From positions 862,962 through 926,961 of the forward strand of contig NC_008278.1 of the NCBI RefSeq assembly GCF_000058485.1: DNA of 64,000 nucleotides, written 5' to 3'. The notes under the pieces were generated by a model, which searched no databases, was not told where the DNA came from, and saw nothing but the letters and a program-made list of their open reading frames with translations. The stretch is from Frankia alni ACN14a (GTDB lineage Bacteria > Actinomycetota > Actinomycetes > Frankiales > Frankiaceae). The position numbers were made by a program, and so were the translations under genes. Positions 19,574 to 28,480 of this stretch are shown in pieces (within the stretch, counting starts at the first letter, position 1; each line of letters begins with the position of its first letter).

Positions 19574-20150
19574 CGCCGTCATCCTTTACGGCCCCCCCGC
19601 CGCAGGGAAGGACACCGTCACCGCCGCCCTCACCGCGCTGGACGATCGGTATGTGCACTTCGACCGGCTGAAAGTCGGTGCCAACGCCGGTGCCCCCTAC
19701 CGGGCGGCATCCGCCGACGAACTTGACCGCCTCCAGGCCGAGGGGGCGATTCTCTATGCGAACGAGCGGTACGGGAACGTCTACGCCATCGACCGGCCCC
19801 GCCTCGACGACCTCACCACCGCCGGCCGCGTGCCAGTCGTGCACCTCGGCCAGGTCGCCGGCATCCACACCCTGCATGCCGAATATCCAGCCCGGTGGGT
19901 GACGGTCCTGCTTTGGTGCCCCCGCGAGGTTACCGCCACCCGAGCCCGCCAGCGCGGGAGCACCGACGTTGCCGAAAGACTGACCGTCTGGGACGAGACG
20001 AAAACCGATCTCGCCGCCGCGGACATGGACGTGTTCGACGTGGTGCTACGCACCGACCAGCGACCGCCCGACGAGGCTGCCGTTCACATCCACCGCGCTC
20101 TGACGGACCGGGCCCGAGCCGTCCCGCCGGTATGGGACAAGGTGGACTGA
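19563..20150 (+). CDS. Small P-loop nucleotide kinase-like protein
   Basis: About 195 residues starting at the ATG at 19563, inside the end of the previous gene. The N-terminus AVILYGPPAAGKDTVTAAL contains Walker A GPPAAGKD (10-17). FDRLKVGANAGAPYRAAS, RPRLDDLTTAGRVPVVHLG and VLLWCPREVTATRARQRG follow the layout of guanylate-kinase-like and AAA_33 phosphotransferases, with basic lid residues. Size fits a stand-alone cytosolic nucleotide or metabolite kinase. Context between another kinase and an aldolase-like gene hints at a short modification pathway. Confidence 0.65.
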   Translation: MRPDAVILYGPPAAGKDTVTAALTALDDRYVHFDRLKVGANAGAPYRAASADELDRLQAEGAILYANERYGNVYAIDRPRLDDLTTAGRVPVVHLGQVAGIHTLHAEYPARWVTVLLWCPREVTATRARQRGSTDVAERLTVWDETKTDLAAADMDVFDVVLRTDQRPPDEAAVHIHRALTDRARAVPPVWDKVD

Positions 20151-20155
20151 CCGCG

Positions 20156-20890
20156 ATGCAGCTTGTCCTTCCCGCCCTCACCTTCCGCACCCCCGACGGC
20201 GCCATCGACACCGCCGCCACCGTCGCCTACGCCCGGCGTGCCGCGGGAACATGGGCGCACCGCTTCATCCTGTCCGGCACCACCACCGGCGGACACCAGG
20301 CCAGCGAAGCCGACCGCGCCGCGGTCGTCGACCTGTGGGCGGACACGATCGGAGTGGACCGGCTCACCGCATGCTGCTGGACTCCCGCCGACATCACCCA
20401 CGCCACCCACGCCGGTGTCGTCCCGATGGTCGTCCTGCGAGACCTCGCCAACGACGCCGAGGCCCTGAGCCTGTTCGCCGCTTTGCCGAGGCCGAGCTAC
20501 CTGTTCAGCCACCCGGAGTTCAGCCCGACCACCCTGACACCCGAGCTTGCCGCCGCCGCCCGCGCCGCCGGTGTCCTGCCCGCAGCCGCGAAGGTCTCCA
20601 AGGTCCCACCAAGCGGCATCGCTGCTCTCCGCACCGCGACCGGCCCGGACTTCACCCTGTGGGACGGCACCGCCCGCCACATCAGCGCCAGCCTCGACGC
20701 CGGAGCCGACGGCATCGTGACCGCACCCCTCAGCCACCTACCCGACCCGTTCCCCGCCACCCAGGCCGACCAGCTCCAAGCCGCCATCGACGCCGCCCAA
20801 CACCACCTCGACACCCAGACTGGCCGAGACGCTCGGACCGCCGCCCTGTTCGTGATGGCCACGGCTGGACACCCGAGCATCGGCACCTGA
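20156..20890 (+). CDS. DapA/NanA-like class I aldolase family protein
   Basis: About 244 residues, shorter than typical dihydrodipicolinate synthases (about 290). The N-terminus LVLPALTFRTPDGAIDTAAT followed by HRFILSGTTTGGHQASEADR corresponds to the family's pyruvate-binding GTTGE-type segment. PRPSYLFSHPEFSPTTLTPE lies where YNxP would be, and VLPAAAKVSKVPPSGIAAL is the probable Schiff-base lysine region (Lys146 or Lys149). It starts 5 bases after the kinase stop and ends the operon. A bond-forming or bond-breaking reaction on a 2-oxoacid is plausible, but the substitutions around the active site make a true DapA role unlikely. Confidence 0.6.
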   Translation: MQLVLPALTFRTPDGAIDTAATVAYARRAAGTWAHRFILSGTTTGGHQASEADRAAVVDLWADTIGVDRLTACCWTPADITHATHAGVVPMVVLRDLANDAEALSLFAALPRPSYLFSHPEFSPTTLTPELAAAARAAGVLPAAAKVSKVPPSGIAALRTATGPDFTLWDGTARHISASLDAGADGIVTAPLSHLPDPFPATQADQLQAAIDAAQHHLDTQTGRDARTAALFVMATAGHPSIGT

Positions 20891-21028
20891 CGTCGTGTCT
20901 GCCGAATTGCTCGTTTTAGGATCAAGTCGCGGTGCGGGCCCGCGCCGCGCGGCCGCCTGCGCGCGGCCGTGAACGGCCGTGCTCGCCGGGCGCGTCGCGG
21001 CCCCCCCAAAAATCTCCCTAAGCCAAGT

Positions 21029-23260
21029 TCACGTACGAACAGAGATCTCCACAACAGGCTGGAGCACCTCAAGCCTTCCAGCATATGCGCGAATTACGGC
21101 ATCATAAATGTCGGTCTTAGTGCTGCGAACTGCAACAACAAGTGCATACCTAATCTTATTAGCCGAGTTAGTGATTCCACCACCCATGCGCGCATTATAG
21201 TGAATATCGAACATGGGGCGATACAGGGTGTTCCCGCGAAATCTCTGCTTTGCGTTGAGGACCGTGTCCCACTTCTGCGCATCCCGGCGCAGAGTTTGCT
21301 CCGAATCATAATTAGTACGTTTAAAGAAGGACTTACTCTGAGGATCGGTACTTTCGTCCTTCGCGAAGCGACGAGCATCGGGCCGGAACGTCACCTCGAG
21401 CCCACTCCGGGTGTAGCTTCCTGGATCTTGTGGATCTACAGCTGTCGCATAGCAGAAAGTTGCGCTAATTTCTACCATTCCATCCAGCTGCTCATCGGGC
21501 ATCGGAATCAGCGCGCGAAGATACTGGCTCGGCTCCAGCTCGCCCTGATAGATCACGCGTACAGTGTTCTCTGGGCAGGTGACAAGGCTTTCCAAATCGC
21601 CTCTTAGTCGGCCCCAACCGACCTCAGACCTATCGTTCATAGCCCCGTCTGCACCATGGATAAGGAGGGCCTTCAGCGCAAGAGGATTCAAACGACTACC
21701 AAAGTGTGCGCGAATTCCGGAGGCCAGACGTAGCGCCGCAGGTGCTGCGAACGACGTGCCGCATGTCGACGCTATTTGCGGAGAACGATCCGTGGCGTAG
21801 ACCATGAAAGGCTCACGATCTTCGCCCCCAAAATGTAGGAGATCCGGCTTCACTCTACCGGGGCTGCGACCAGGACCAAACGCGCTGTAGCTGGCGCGCT
21901 GCCAACCCTCTCGCACACTATCCGCAGCGCCTACACCAAGGGCATTGACGCAATCAGAGGGTACTTGGATCTGCGCCTCACCAAGGTCGGAGTCGCCCTC
22001 CCCATTGTTTCCGACCGCTACCGCTGCTAGTGCGCGACCGTCGGCGAGATACTCATCCAAAAGCGCCGTCCATGCATGAACTTCGTCGTCCTCAACGGGG
22101 AGAGCTGGACCGATGCTGAGGCTGAAAAGTTCATAGCACTCCTGCTTCAGCACACTCTCAATCCGTTTCAATACATCGTAAAGCTCGTAGGGGTCACTAT
22201 CAGTCTTCTCGTCAAGGACCCGATAATGATCAATTCGACTGTACGGCCGCGGCGCCGGTTTACCGACCACAAGACAGCCGAAGAGAGCAGCTGAAGTGAC
22301 ATCATGGCCGTGTTGTAGAAGCATAGGTCGGGAGGTAGACACCCCTTGAGTGTCTAGAGCGGTTACCCATCTACCAAGCTCACTCGTTTCGTCAAATCCT
22401 CCATCGAAGATCGCCATTCGGAGATCGGGGTCAACCGGTCCCTCGGACGGCAAGGGGGAAATCGGTGAGTTCGGGAGTGGGACCGATCGTTCTATGGGCA
22501 TCAGCCTGCGCAGTCGAGGCATAGCGCGTACAACCCGGAGAAACGAAAATCGTGCAAGATCGGAAACCGCATGAATCGGGGCCTCGACAGGCATGAAGCA
22601 CAGACCACCTGCGTACACTCTACGATCTAGATCGGGCTGTACACCAAGCGACAACGCGTATTCTTCGAATGCCAAAATAATGTACTGTGCCGCAGGAGAG
22701 TTACTTGCATGTAGGCCGACTTCGAGTACAATTGCTTCGGCCGAATTTATCTGGGGAGCTCCAGAAGTGTTGCGTATCTTCTCAACACTGGTGGGCGCAC
22801 GGAAGTCTTCCAATCGTTGGATCTGTTCACTAATTCGATGTGGGGAATGACCAAGATCGATGGCCCAACGCTCGAATGATTCACGTTTCCCTGCGACAAA
22901 TATATCCGTGCTTGGCAGCGGCTGAGGATTCCCCTCTCTAGTCCATCTTTCCGGCTGGACAGTGACAGGACGGCTTCCTACTTGTCTGAGATTAAACTCG
23001 TCGAATAGCTGCTGCGGATGATACGATTTTGCGATAGACTGAGGATGGAGTGTTACTATTCCGATAGCTTCATTCTCCGGACATGCCGAGCGTGGCAATG
23101 CATCCAAGATCGCTGCAGCTTCCCTAACCCTCGGGTGCAAACGCTCTATTGCCTCCTGGTAAGAGTAAGCGGGTTGCGGACCCCCGCCGCCACCAGGCGG
23201 AGGGATACGTTCCGTCAGGCGCTCACCGTAACCGAGGAGAAAGCGCGGCTCATCCGGCAT
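21029..23260 (-). CDS. ietS: Subtilisin-like serine protease of an IetAS-type defence system
   Basis: About 743 residues. The subtilase catalytic residues are visible: Asp286 in AIFDGGFD, His317 in QHGHDVTS, the oxyanion Asn in AVAVGNNGEG and Ser503 in CGTSFAAPAALRLA. A long N-terminal region of about 270 residues and a beta-rich C-terminus flank the protease. There is no signal peptide, so it acts in the cytoplasm. Start is the ATG at 23260 (GAGG upstream, overlapping the AAA gene by 11 bases); a TTG at 23266 is possible. AAA ATPase plus cytosolic subtilase is the composition of the anti-phage system IetAS. GC content is clearly below that of the flanks. Confidence 0.82.
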   Translation of the reverse strand: MPDEPRFLLGYGERLTERIPPPGGGGGPQPAYSYQEAIERLHPRVREAAAILDALPRSACPENEAIGIVTLHPQSIAKSYHPQQLFDEFNLRQVGSRPVTVQPERWTREGNPQPLPSTDIFVAGKRESFERWAIDLGHSPHRISEQIQRLEDFRAPTSVEKIRNTSGAPQINSAEAIVLEVGLHASNSPAAQYIILAFEEYALSLGVQPDLDRRVYAGGLCFMPVEAPIHAVSDLARFSFLRVVRAMPRLRRLMPIERSVPLPNSPISPLPSEGPVDPDLRMAIFDGGFDETSELGRWVTALDTQGVSTSRPMLLQHGHDVTSAALFGCLVVGKPAPRPYSRIDHYRVLDEKTDSDPYELYDVLKRIESVLKQECYELFSLSIGPALPVEDDEVHAWTALLDEYLADGRALAAVAVGNNGEGDSDLGEAQIQVPSDCVNALGVGAADSVREGWQRASYSAFGPGRSPGRVKPDLLHFGGEDREPFMVYATDRSPQIASTCGTSFAAPAALRLASGIRAHFGSRLNPLALKALLIHGADGAMNDRSEVGWGRLRGDLESLVTCPENTVRVIYQGELEPSQYLRALIPMPDEQLDGMVEISATFCYATAVDPQDPGSYTRSGLEVTFRPDARRFAKDESTDPQSKSFFKRTNYDSEQTLRRDAQKWDTVLNAKQRFRGNTLYRPMFDIHYNARMGGGITNSANKIRYALVVAVRSTKTDIYDAVIRAYAGRLEVLQPVVEISVRT

Positions 23261-24416
23261 CCCCAATTTCCTCTCTTTTAGCGCTGCTACTTGACTGATT
23301 TGCCATATATTTACGAATCGTATCCCTACTTACGCCAGTCATTTCACTTGCTCGCCTTTGAGACATTCCTGTACTTCTGATTATTTCGGCTACAAAGCGT
23401 CCGCGCTGGGCGGCTGGCAGCGTTCGGATGCGAATCTGGGCTATCTGGAAAAGCGCCTGCTCGATGGAGGTCCCGTCCAAGACGGCCGCTCGACGGGCTC
23501 GCATGACCTCACGTTCTACGTCATTGAATGACGATCCCACATAAAGTTGTGCAAGCATGGAAAGTGTTTCGTTCCCGATTTCATTTCCGTCAAGATAGCG
23601 CTGAATCGCCGCTGCAAGTTTCTCTGGCTCAGGTAGAGGGAATTCGACGAGAAGCTCAAATCTTCGCCACACTGCCGGGTCGAGTAGTTCGGGGTGGTTA
23701 GTCGCGGCTAGAAGAAGAGATCCCCCCGGCCAGGAATCAACTTCCTGCAGAAGTACCGTAACCAACCTCTTTAGCTCACCGACATCCGTTACGTCATCAC
23801 GCTTCTTTGCAATAGCATCAAGCTCATCGAGAAGTAGAATACTCTTCGTGCTCTTGGCGTAATCAAGAACCTTGCGAAGATTATTTCCTGTCCGACCCAG
23901 CAAACTACTAATAACGGTCGAAAGATCGAGCACTATCAAGGGGACGCCAAGTTCCCTGGCTAGCCAACGCGCAGCGAGAGTTTTTCCAACACCAGGAGGA
24001 CCCGTAAAAAGTGCAGTTCGGGTAGGAGCTATACCCGCCTCGAGTAGAGGTTCGGGCATTCGATATTCCCGAAGAAGTTGTTGCAGCGAGGCATTTGTTT
24101 CCGTATCAAGTACTGGCTCAACCGAGAGTACTACATGCTCCTCTTCGCGAACGAGAGGAAGGCGTGACTCCGTGTCGATCGGCTCCGCCATTACCGTTGC
24201 GCGACCAGCACTACTTCTAAGGGGGCTTTCGCGAAGGAGCATGACGAGGTCCGATGCCAGCGCCGGCCTTCTGTCCCTGTATCGCCGAGCAAGGCGCCGG
24301 AGCGTGACCTGCGCGTGGGAGGAGTTCGAGGCGAGGGCAAGTCGCGCCACATGGACTAGATCTGTCTCTACCTCCGAGAGCTCGTCCGTCTGAGGGTTGG
24401 ATGGGTTCGAGGGCAT
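23250..24416 (-). CDS. ietA: AAA ATPase of an IetAS-type defence system
   Basis: About 388 residues. After an N-terminal helical region the AAA module has Walker A GPPGVGKT (139-146), Walker B ILLLDELDA (DELD at 197-200), sensor-type LLLAATNHPELLD and an arginine-finger region DPAVWRRFE. The C-terminus carries a recruited helix-turn-helix (MSQRRASEMTGVSRDTIRKYM). It is the upstream partner of the protease and overlaps it, so both are made together. In IetAS systems the ATPase is thought to control or present targets to the protease. Lower GC and A/T-rich codon choice set this pair apart from its neighbours and indicate recent transfer. Confidence 0.82.
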   Translation of the reverse strand: MPSNPSNPQTDELSEVETDLVHVARLALASNSSHAQVTLRRLARRYRDRRPALASDLVMLLRESPLRSSAGRATVMAEPIDTESRLPLVREEEHVVLSVEPVLDTETNASLQQLLREYRMPEPLLEAGIAPTRTALFTGPPGVGKTLAARWLARELGVPLIVLDLSTVISSLLGRTGNNLRKVLDYAKSTKSILLLDELDAIAKKRDDVTDVGELKRLVTVLLQEVDSWPGGSLLLAATNHPELLDPAVWRRFELLVEFPLPEPEKLAAAIQRYLDGNEIGNETLSMLAQLYVGSSFNDVEREVMRARRAAVLDGTSIEQALFQIAQIRIRTLPAAQRGRFVAEIIRSTGMSQRRASEMTGVSRDTIRKYMANQSSSSAKREEIGDAG

Positions 24417-24802
24417 GGCATCAGCCTACCGGGCTGGTGGACTAGCAAACAGGGTCAGGACAACAACTAGTCCACATCGTAGCAGTCTCCTTGTGATCCG
24501 GTGACGATCACCTGACCCTGCCGATACGGCGGGCACTCACTGCACGGCAAGGATCAAGACCTTCCTGATCTTTGGCGCGAACGAGACGCCCCCGGCGCTG
24601 TGGCGTGACAGTCGGGCAGCCAACACTTAATGATCTTCAGGTGATCGCGTCAGCGAACGCTCGGTGACTGCAACAGGCAGACGATCCGTACTGCAGTCGT
24701 ACTGCAACCGGGACAGACACCCGCAGACGTCCGTGGACATCACGCAGCCTCTGACCTGCTCCGATGGACACCTGTGGACGTCCGTGGACGGTGCGCCGAG
24801 GG
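24417..24802. other. Right end of the island, no gene
   Basis: About 390 bases upstream of ietA up to the right repeat. It holds the ietA promoter region and, near the repeat, short direct repeats: GACGTCCGTGGAC-like units at about 24725-24792 and GTACTGCA twice at about 24688-24705. Such repeats near an att site could be recombinase arm sites, but no integrase is present. Confidence 0.5.
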
Positions 24803-25023
24803 CTACGGATCAGAAGGTTGGGGGTTCGAGTCCCTCCGAGCGCACGCAAGGTTGAGACAGGCCGGAGCCCCGCACCCCCATCCAAGGTGCGGGGCTCTGC
24901 CGCTTCAAGAGCCAGAACGACCGGCCATGCGCCCGAGCGCGACCAGCGCCAGGCCGCCGAGCAGCAGGCCCAGGCCGAGCAGGCCGAACCGATCCACGAA
25001 CAGCAGCACGCCGATGGTCGCGG
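24803..25023 (+). repeat. Right copy of 221-bp direct repeat (putative attR)
   Basis: Copy of 15305-15525 with three substitutions. It contains only the tRNA 3' fragment (anticodon loop to discriminator), the terminator hairpin and the 3' end of the small membrane ORF without its stop. The absence of the tRNA 5' half shows that this is the displaced end. Confidence 0.9.
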
Positions 25024-25091
25024 TATCAGAAGCGGCCCGAGCGCCAAGAAAACCGCCGGTACGTTAGGGTTCGCGGAAAACGAAGGAGCGG

Positions 25092-25481
25092 CTAGGACTG
25101 CGCTGCCATCCCGAACTTCTCCACGGCCAGACGGCGGGATTCATACTCGTCGAGCCACCGCAGGTGGTAGATTTCGCCGACGAACCTGAGGCGCCCCAGA
25201 TCCCAGTCGTCGAGCTCCTCAGGGAGGTCGTCGGGTATCACGATCGTGTCCGTGAACGAGATCTCGCTTCCCGGCAGCACCAGGTACAGCATGGCTGCAT
25301 GGCGGCCCGCTGACCACCGACGCCACCATAGGGCGCCGCCGGTCTGCTCCGAATAGACCTCCGGCACGACAAGCAGGAGTCCGATCTCGACCGGGCCATC
25401 GCAGATCCGCGCCACGCGGTGGCTGTACCGTTCCAGCCGCGGGTCAGCCACAAGGGACTCACGCGGCGGGCGCCAAGGCAC
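25092..25481 (-). CDS. Hypothetical protein
   Basis: About 129 residues, GTG at 25481. The sequence (RYSHRVARICDGPVEIGLLL, SAGRHAAMLYLVLPGSEISF, TIVIPDDLPEELDDWDLGRL, RFVGEIYHLRWLDEYESRRL) looks like a folded acidic alpha/beta protein with no known motif. It sits just outside the right repeat and reads toward it. A spurious frame is unlikely given the amino-acid composition, but no family is recognised. Confidence 0.55.
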   Translation of the reverse strand: MPWRPPRESLVADPRLERYSHRVARICDGPVEIGLLLVVPEVYSEQTGGALWWRRWSAGRHAAMLYLVLPGSEISFTDTIVIPDDLPEELDDWDLGRLRFVGEIYHLRWLDEYESRRLAVEKFGMAAQS

Positions 25482-25652
25482 CGGCTGACCTTCCTTCCGG
25501 ATCGGATGAGAGACAGGCCGTGGACAATCCTCGGACGAACCGGTGACTGCCGCCAGCAGGCCGAGCGGCGGGAGCGTACGCCCCGAGACATCCGACTTCC
25601 GGACGGCTGGAAATGGAGAGGTTCCAGTGGGGCCTCATCAGGACGACCGACG

Positions 25653-26432
25653 TCACGGGTGGGCTCGCAGGTAGGCGAGGACCGCAAGGACCCGGCGGTG
25701 ATCGTCAGCTTCCAGGTGCAGGCCCAGCCGGGTGAAGATGCTGCGCACATGGGAGTCGACCGTCTTCTCCGCGAGGTGAAGCCGCCGGCAGATTCCCTGG
25801 TTGGATCGACCCTCGGCCATCAGGGCAAGGACCTCGCGTTCCCGCCGGCTCAGACTGCCGAGCTCGCGGCGCCGGGCCCGCATCAGCAGGTCGACGATCG
25901 CGGGGTCGACGACATGGCCGCCCCGGGCGACGCGGCGCACTGCGCCCACGAAACCCATGCTGCTGACCCGCTCTTTGAGCAGGTAGCCCACGGACCGCGG
26001 GTCGTCGCCGAACACCGCGTCGAGATAGTCCGACTCCAGGTACTGGGAGAGCATGAGCACGGCAGTGCCGGGATGGGTCCGGCGGATCTCGACCGCCGCC
26101 TGCAGCCCTTCCGTCGTGCCGGTCGGCGGCATGCGGACGTCGACGACGGCGATGTCCGGCCGAACCGAACCGACCGCTGCCAGCAGGCTGACCGCATCGC
26201 CGACCTGCGCCGCCACGTCGAAGCCGTGGTCGCGCAGCAGGACAGCCACCGACGCGCGGATCAGCTCCGCATCGTCGGCGAGCAGCACTCGGATCGGCCC
26301 GTCCGGCGGTGTGGGCGGCATCAGGTCATCATCGGGTGTCACCGTGACGGACGCCGTCGGGTTGCGGGGCGCCGTCGGGTTGCGGGGCGCCGTCGGGTTG
26401 TGGGACGCCATCGGGGCCGGGTACGTCGTCAT
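25653..26432 (-). CDS. NarL/LuxR-family response regulator
   Basis: About 259 residues. A receiver domain ([20 protein letters not shown], phosphoacceptor Asp in [11 protein letters not shown], switch residues in [10 protein letters not shown] and YLLKERV) is followed by a LuxR-type HTH ([37 protein letters not shown]). A disordered N-terminal extension carries NPTAPR-type repeats. The ATG at 26432 overlaps the histidine-kinase stop as ATGA, so this is the kinase's partner. Targets are unknown. Confidence 0.93.
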   Translation of the reverse strand: MTTYPAPMASHNPTAPRNPTAPRNPTASVTVTPDDDLMPPTPPDGPIRVLLADDAELIRASVAVLLRDHGFDVAAQVGDAVSLLAAVGSVRPDIAVVDVRMPPTGTTEGLQAAVEIRRTHPGTAVLMLSQYLESDYLDAVFGDDPRSVGYLLKERVSSMGFVGAVRRVARGGHVVDPAIVDLLMRARRRELGSLSRREREVLALMAEGRSNQGICRRLHLAEKTVDSHVRSIFTRLGLHLEADDHRRVLAVLAYLRAHP

Positions 26433-28261
26433 GTCGCGCGTCCCCTCTGTCGTGGCTCGGATTCCCGGCGTGCCGGCTGGACTTGGGCGCAGGGGATGAC
26501 CGCAGCGATGCGGGTGCCGGCGCCAGGTTCGCTGCGGACGGTCAACGTCCCGTCCAGGGCAGCGACGCGATCGCGCAGGCCGAGCAGGCCGGAACCGGAG
26601 CCGGAACCGGAACCGGAACCGGCGCCGCCGACCCCGTCGTCGGCAATCTCGACCCGCAGAGCACCGCAGCTGTAACCAACGGTAATCCACACACCGGTCG
26701 CCTGGGCGTGCTTCAACGTGTTGGCCAGCGCCTCGGCGACCACGAAGTAGGCAGCCGCCTCCGCCGACGGGTCCAGCCGTCCGAGCACCGGTGGAGGCGC
26801 GGGACGCAGGTGGACGTCCAACGGGCATCGCTCCGCCAGGCCGCGCAGCGCGGGTAGCAGGCCCGCGTCGGTGAGGATGGCGGGGTGCAGGCCGCGGGCG
26901 AGTTCCCGCAGCTCGCCGATCGCCGCGTCGAGTCCGTCGGCGCAGTCGGCGAGAAGCTGTGCGGCGCCCGGGTCGGTGGTGCCACCGAGGCGGTGCCGTG
27001 CCCGCATCAACGTCAGCGCGACCACCACCAACCGCTGTTGCGCGCCGTCGTGCAGGTCGCGTTCCAGTTCGCGGCGGGCGGCGTCGGCGGCCGCGACGAT
27101 CCGCCCGCGAGACGCCCGCACCTCCACCAGCTGGGCGCGCGCCTCGGCGGTCAGCCGCTGGTTCTCCAACGCCAGGCCCGCGACCGACGTCACCGCGTCC
27201 AGCAGGGCGGTGTCCTCCCGCAGCGCCGGGTCGTGCAGCAGCACGGCGACCCGTCGGCCGCCGCGCTCCACCATCCGGGTGCAGCGCTCGGCGTCCGCCG
27301 CGGGCAGCGTCATCGGCTGGCCGTCGCCGTCGACGAATGTCCCCGTCTCGGTCTGGGCGTACCCGACCTGCAACGACAGGTCGCCCAACGCCTGGGCCAG
27401 CTCGGTGCGCAGCTGCGCGGCGCTGACCGGCTCCCGCAGCCGGACGAGCAGCCTGTCGACCGGGCTGCGCCCCATCCGCAGCCGCAGCACCCCGACGACG
27501 AACCCCAGCGGCAACAGCCACAGAGCCACCAGGGAGATCCACATCGACTGTCCCCGCCACGGGTGGCCAGGGCCGAGCAGGCCACCGGCGGCCGTCGCCG
27601 CGCCGCCCAGCGCGGTGGCCAGGTAGACCGGCGCCAGCACTCGCCGCAGCGGCCGGCCGGCCCCCGCCCATTGACGGGCCAGCATCACCAGCACGGCGAC
27701 GGCCACGGCGGCGGTGAGCAGGCTAGCGGCCCGGTCGAGCTGCCCGCTGAGCTGCTCGCTGTCGACGACGAGCAGAAGGTTGCGCCGTGGGATCGGCAGC
27801 CCCTCGTTGTTGGTGAACAGTGCCCGGATCGGCGTGAGCCCGAAGGCCACGGCGTAGGCCGTCGCGGCCAGTCCGCGCCGCGTCCGGGTGGTGAGCCTTC
27901 CGGTGGGGAACGCCAGCACCAGGTGGGTCAGCACCGCACTGGACGCCCGGGGGAACAGCAGGCCGGCGGTGTGCACCCACGGGGTGGTCGACAACTGCAG
28001 GTCCTCCGCGGGCAGCGCGACGCCGACGAGCACCATGAGCAGTCCCATTCGGGTTTCCGGCCGGCGCAGATGCGCGACCACGCCGGCGCAGAGGAAAAGC
28101 ATTCCGCCGGCGCCGCTCGCCACCGTGTCAGCCGCCGAATGATAGTGCTGGTCGACCTTGAACGTCAGCGCGGCAGCGGTGAGCGGCAGACCGACACCGG
28201 CCGCCAACCACAGCGGCGCAACGCCCCACCACTGCGATTGCCCCCGCGACTGCACCTGCAT
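26429..28261 (-). CDS. Sensor histidine kinase (HisKA_3 type)
   Basis: About 610 residues with an N-terminal membrane domain of roughly eight helices, a poorly conserved GAF-like linker, the dimerisation/phosphoacceptor segment [20 protein letters not shown] with the phosphorylated His, and an HATPase with N box [18 protein letters not shown] and G1 box [11 protein letters not shown]. The ATP lid contains an unusual run of Gly-Ser repeats encoded by a hexanucleotide repeat near 26590. The ATG at 28261 is used; the frame stays open upstream but is Arg/Gln-rich. It pairs with the downstream NarL-type regulator. Confidence 0.92.
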   Translation of the reverse strand: MQVQSRGQSQWWGVAPLWLAAGVGLPLTAAALTFKVDQHYHSAADTVASGAGGMLFLCAGVVAHLRRPETRMGLLMVLVGVALPAEDLQLSTTPWVHTAGLLFPRASSAVLTHLVLAFPTGRLTTRTRRGLAATAYAVAFGLTPIRALFTNNEGLPIPRRNLLLVVDSEQLSGQLDRAASLLTAAVAVAVLVMLARQWAGAGRPLRRVLAPVYLATALGGAATAAGGLLGPGHPWRGQSMWISLVALWLLPLGFVVGVLRLRMGRSPVDRLLVRLREPVSAAQLRTELAQALGDLSLQVGYAQTETGTFVDGDGQPMTLPAADAERCTRMVERGGRRVAVLLHDPALREDTALLDAVTSVAGLALENQRLTAEARAQLVEVRASRGRIVAAADAARRELERDLHDGAQQRLVVVALTLMRARHRLGGTTDPGAAQLLADCADGLDAAIGELRELARGLHPAILTDAGLLPALRGLAERCPLDVHLRPAPPPVLGRLDPSAEAAAYFVVAEALANTLKHAQATGVWITVGYSCGALRVEIADDGVGGAGSGSGSGSGSGLLGLRDRVAALDGTLTVRSEPGAGTRIAAVIPCAQVQPARRESEPRQRGRAT

Positions 28262-28480
28262 TCCCGCACATTCACACCGGGCCGGACGCGGTGTCAACGG
28301 GCCCTGCCCGGTCTGGTTGGTCTGGTCAGACTGATGGGTCTGGCCGGGAAACGGCCGCGGAAGACCGCGACCGCGCGGACGTTTTTCAGGGCCAGCCCTG
28401 ATGCCGGGCGCCGTCTCCGCCGGCACGCTGAATCCGCATCCCAGCCGTCCTCCGCATCCCGTGTTCCCGGAAGGTGACAG

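Noticed and set aside
24804-24844. Second tRNA-Arg gene at the right repeat
   Set aside because: Only the part from the anticodon loop to the 3' end is present; the acceptor 5' strand, D-arm and 5' anticodon stem are missing.
15305-25023. Considered calling a complete integrative conjugative element or prophage
   Set aside because: No integrase, excisionase, replication, full-length transfer or phage structural gene is visible between the repeats; only an island with att-like ends is supported.
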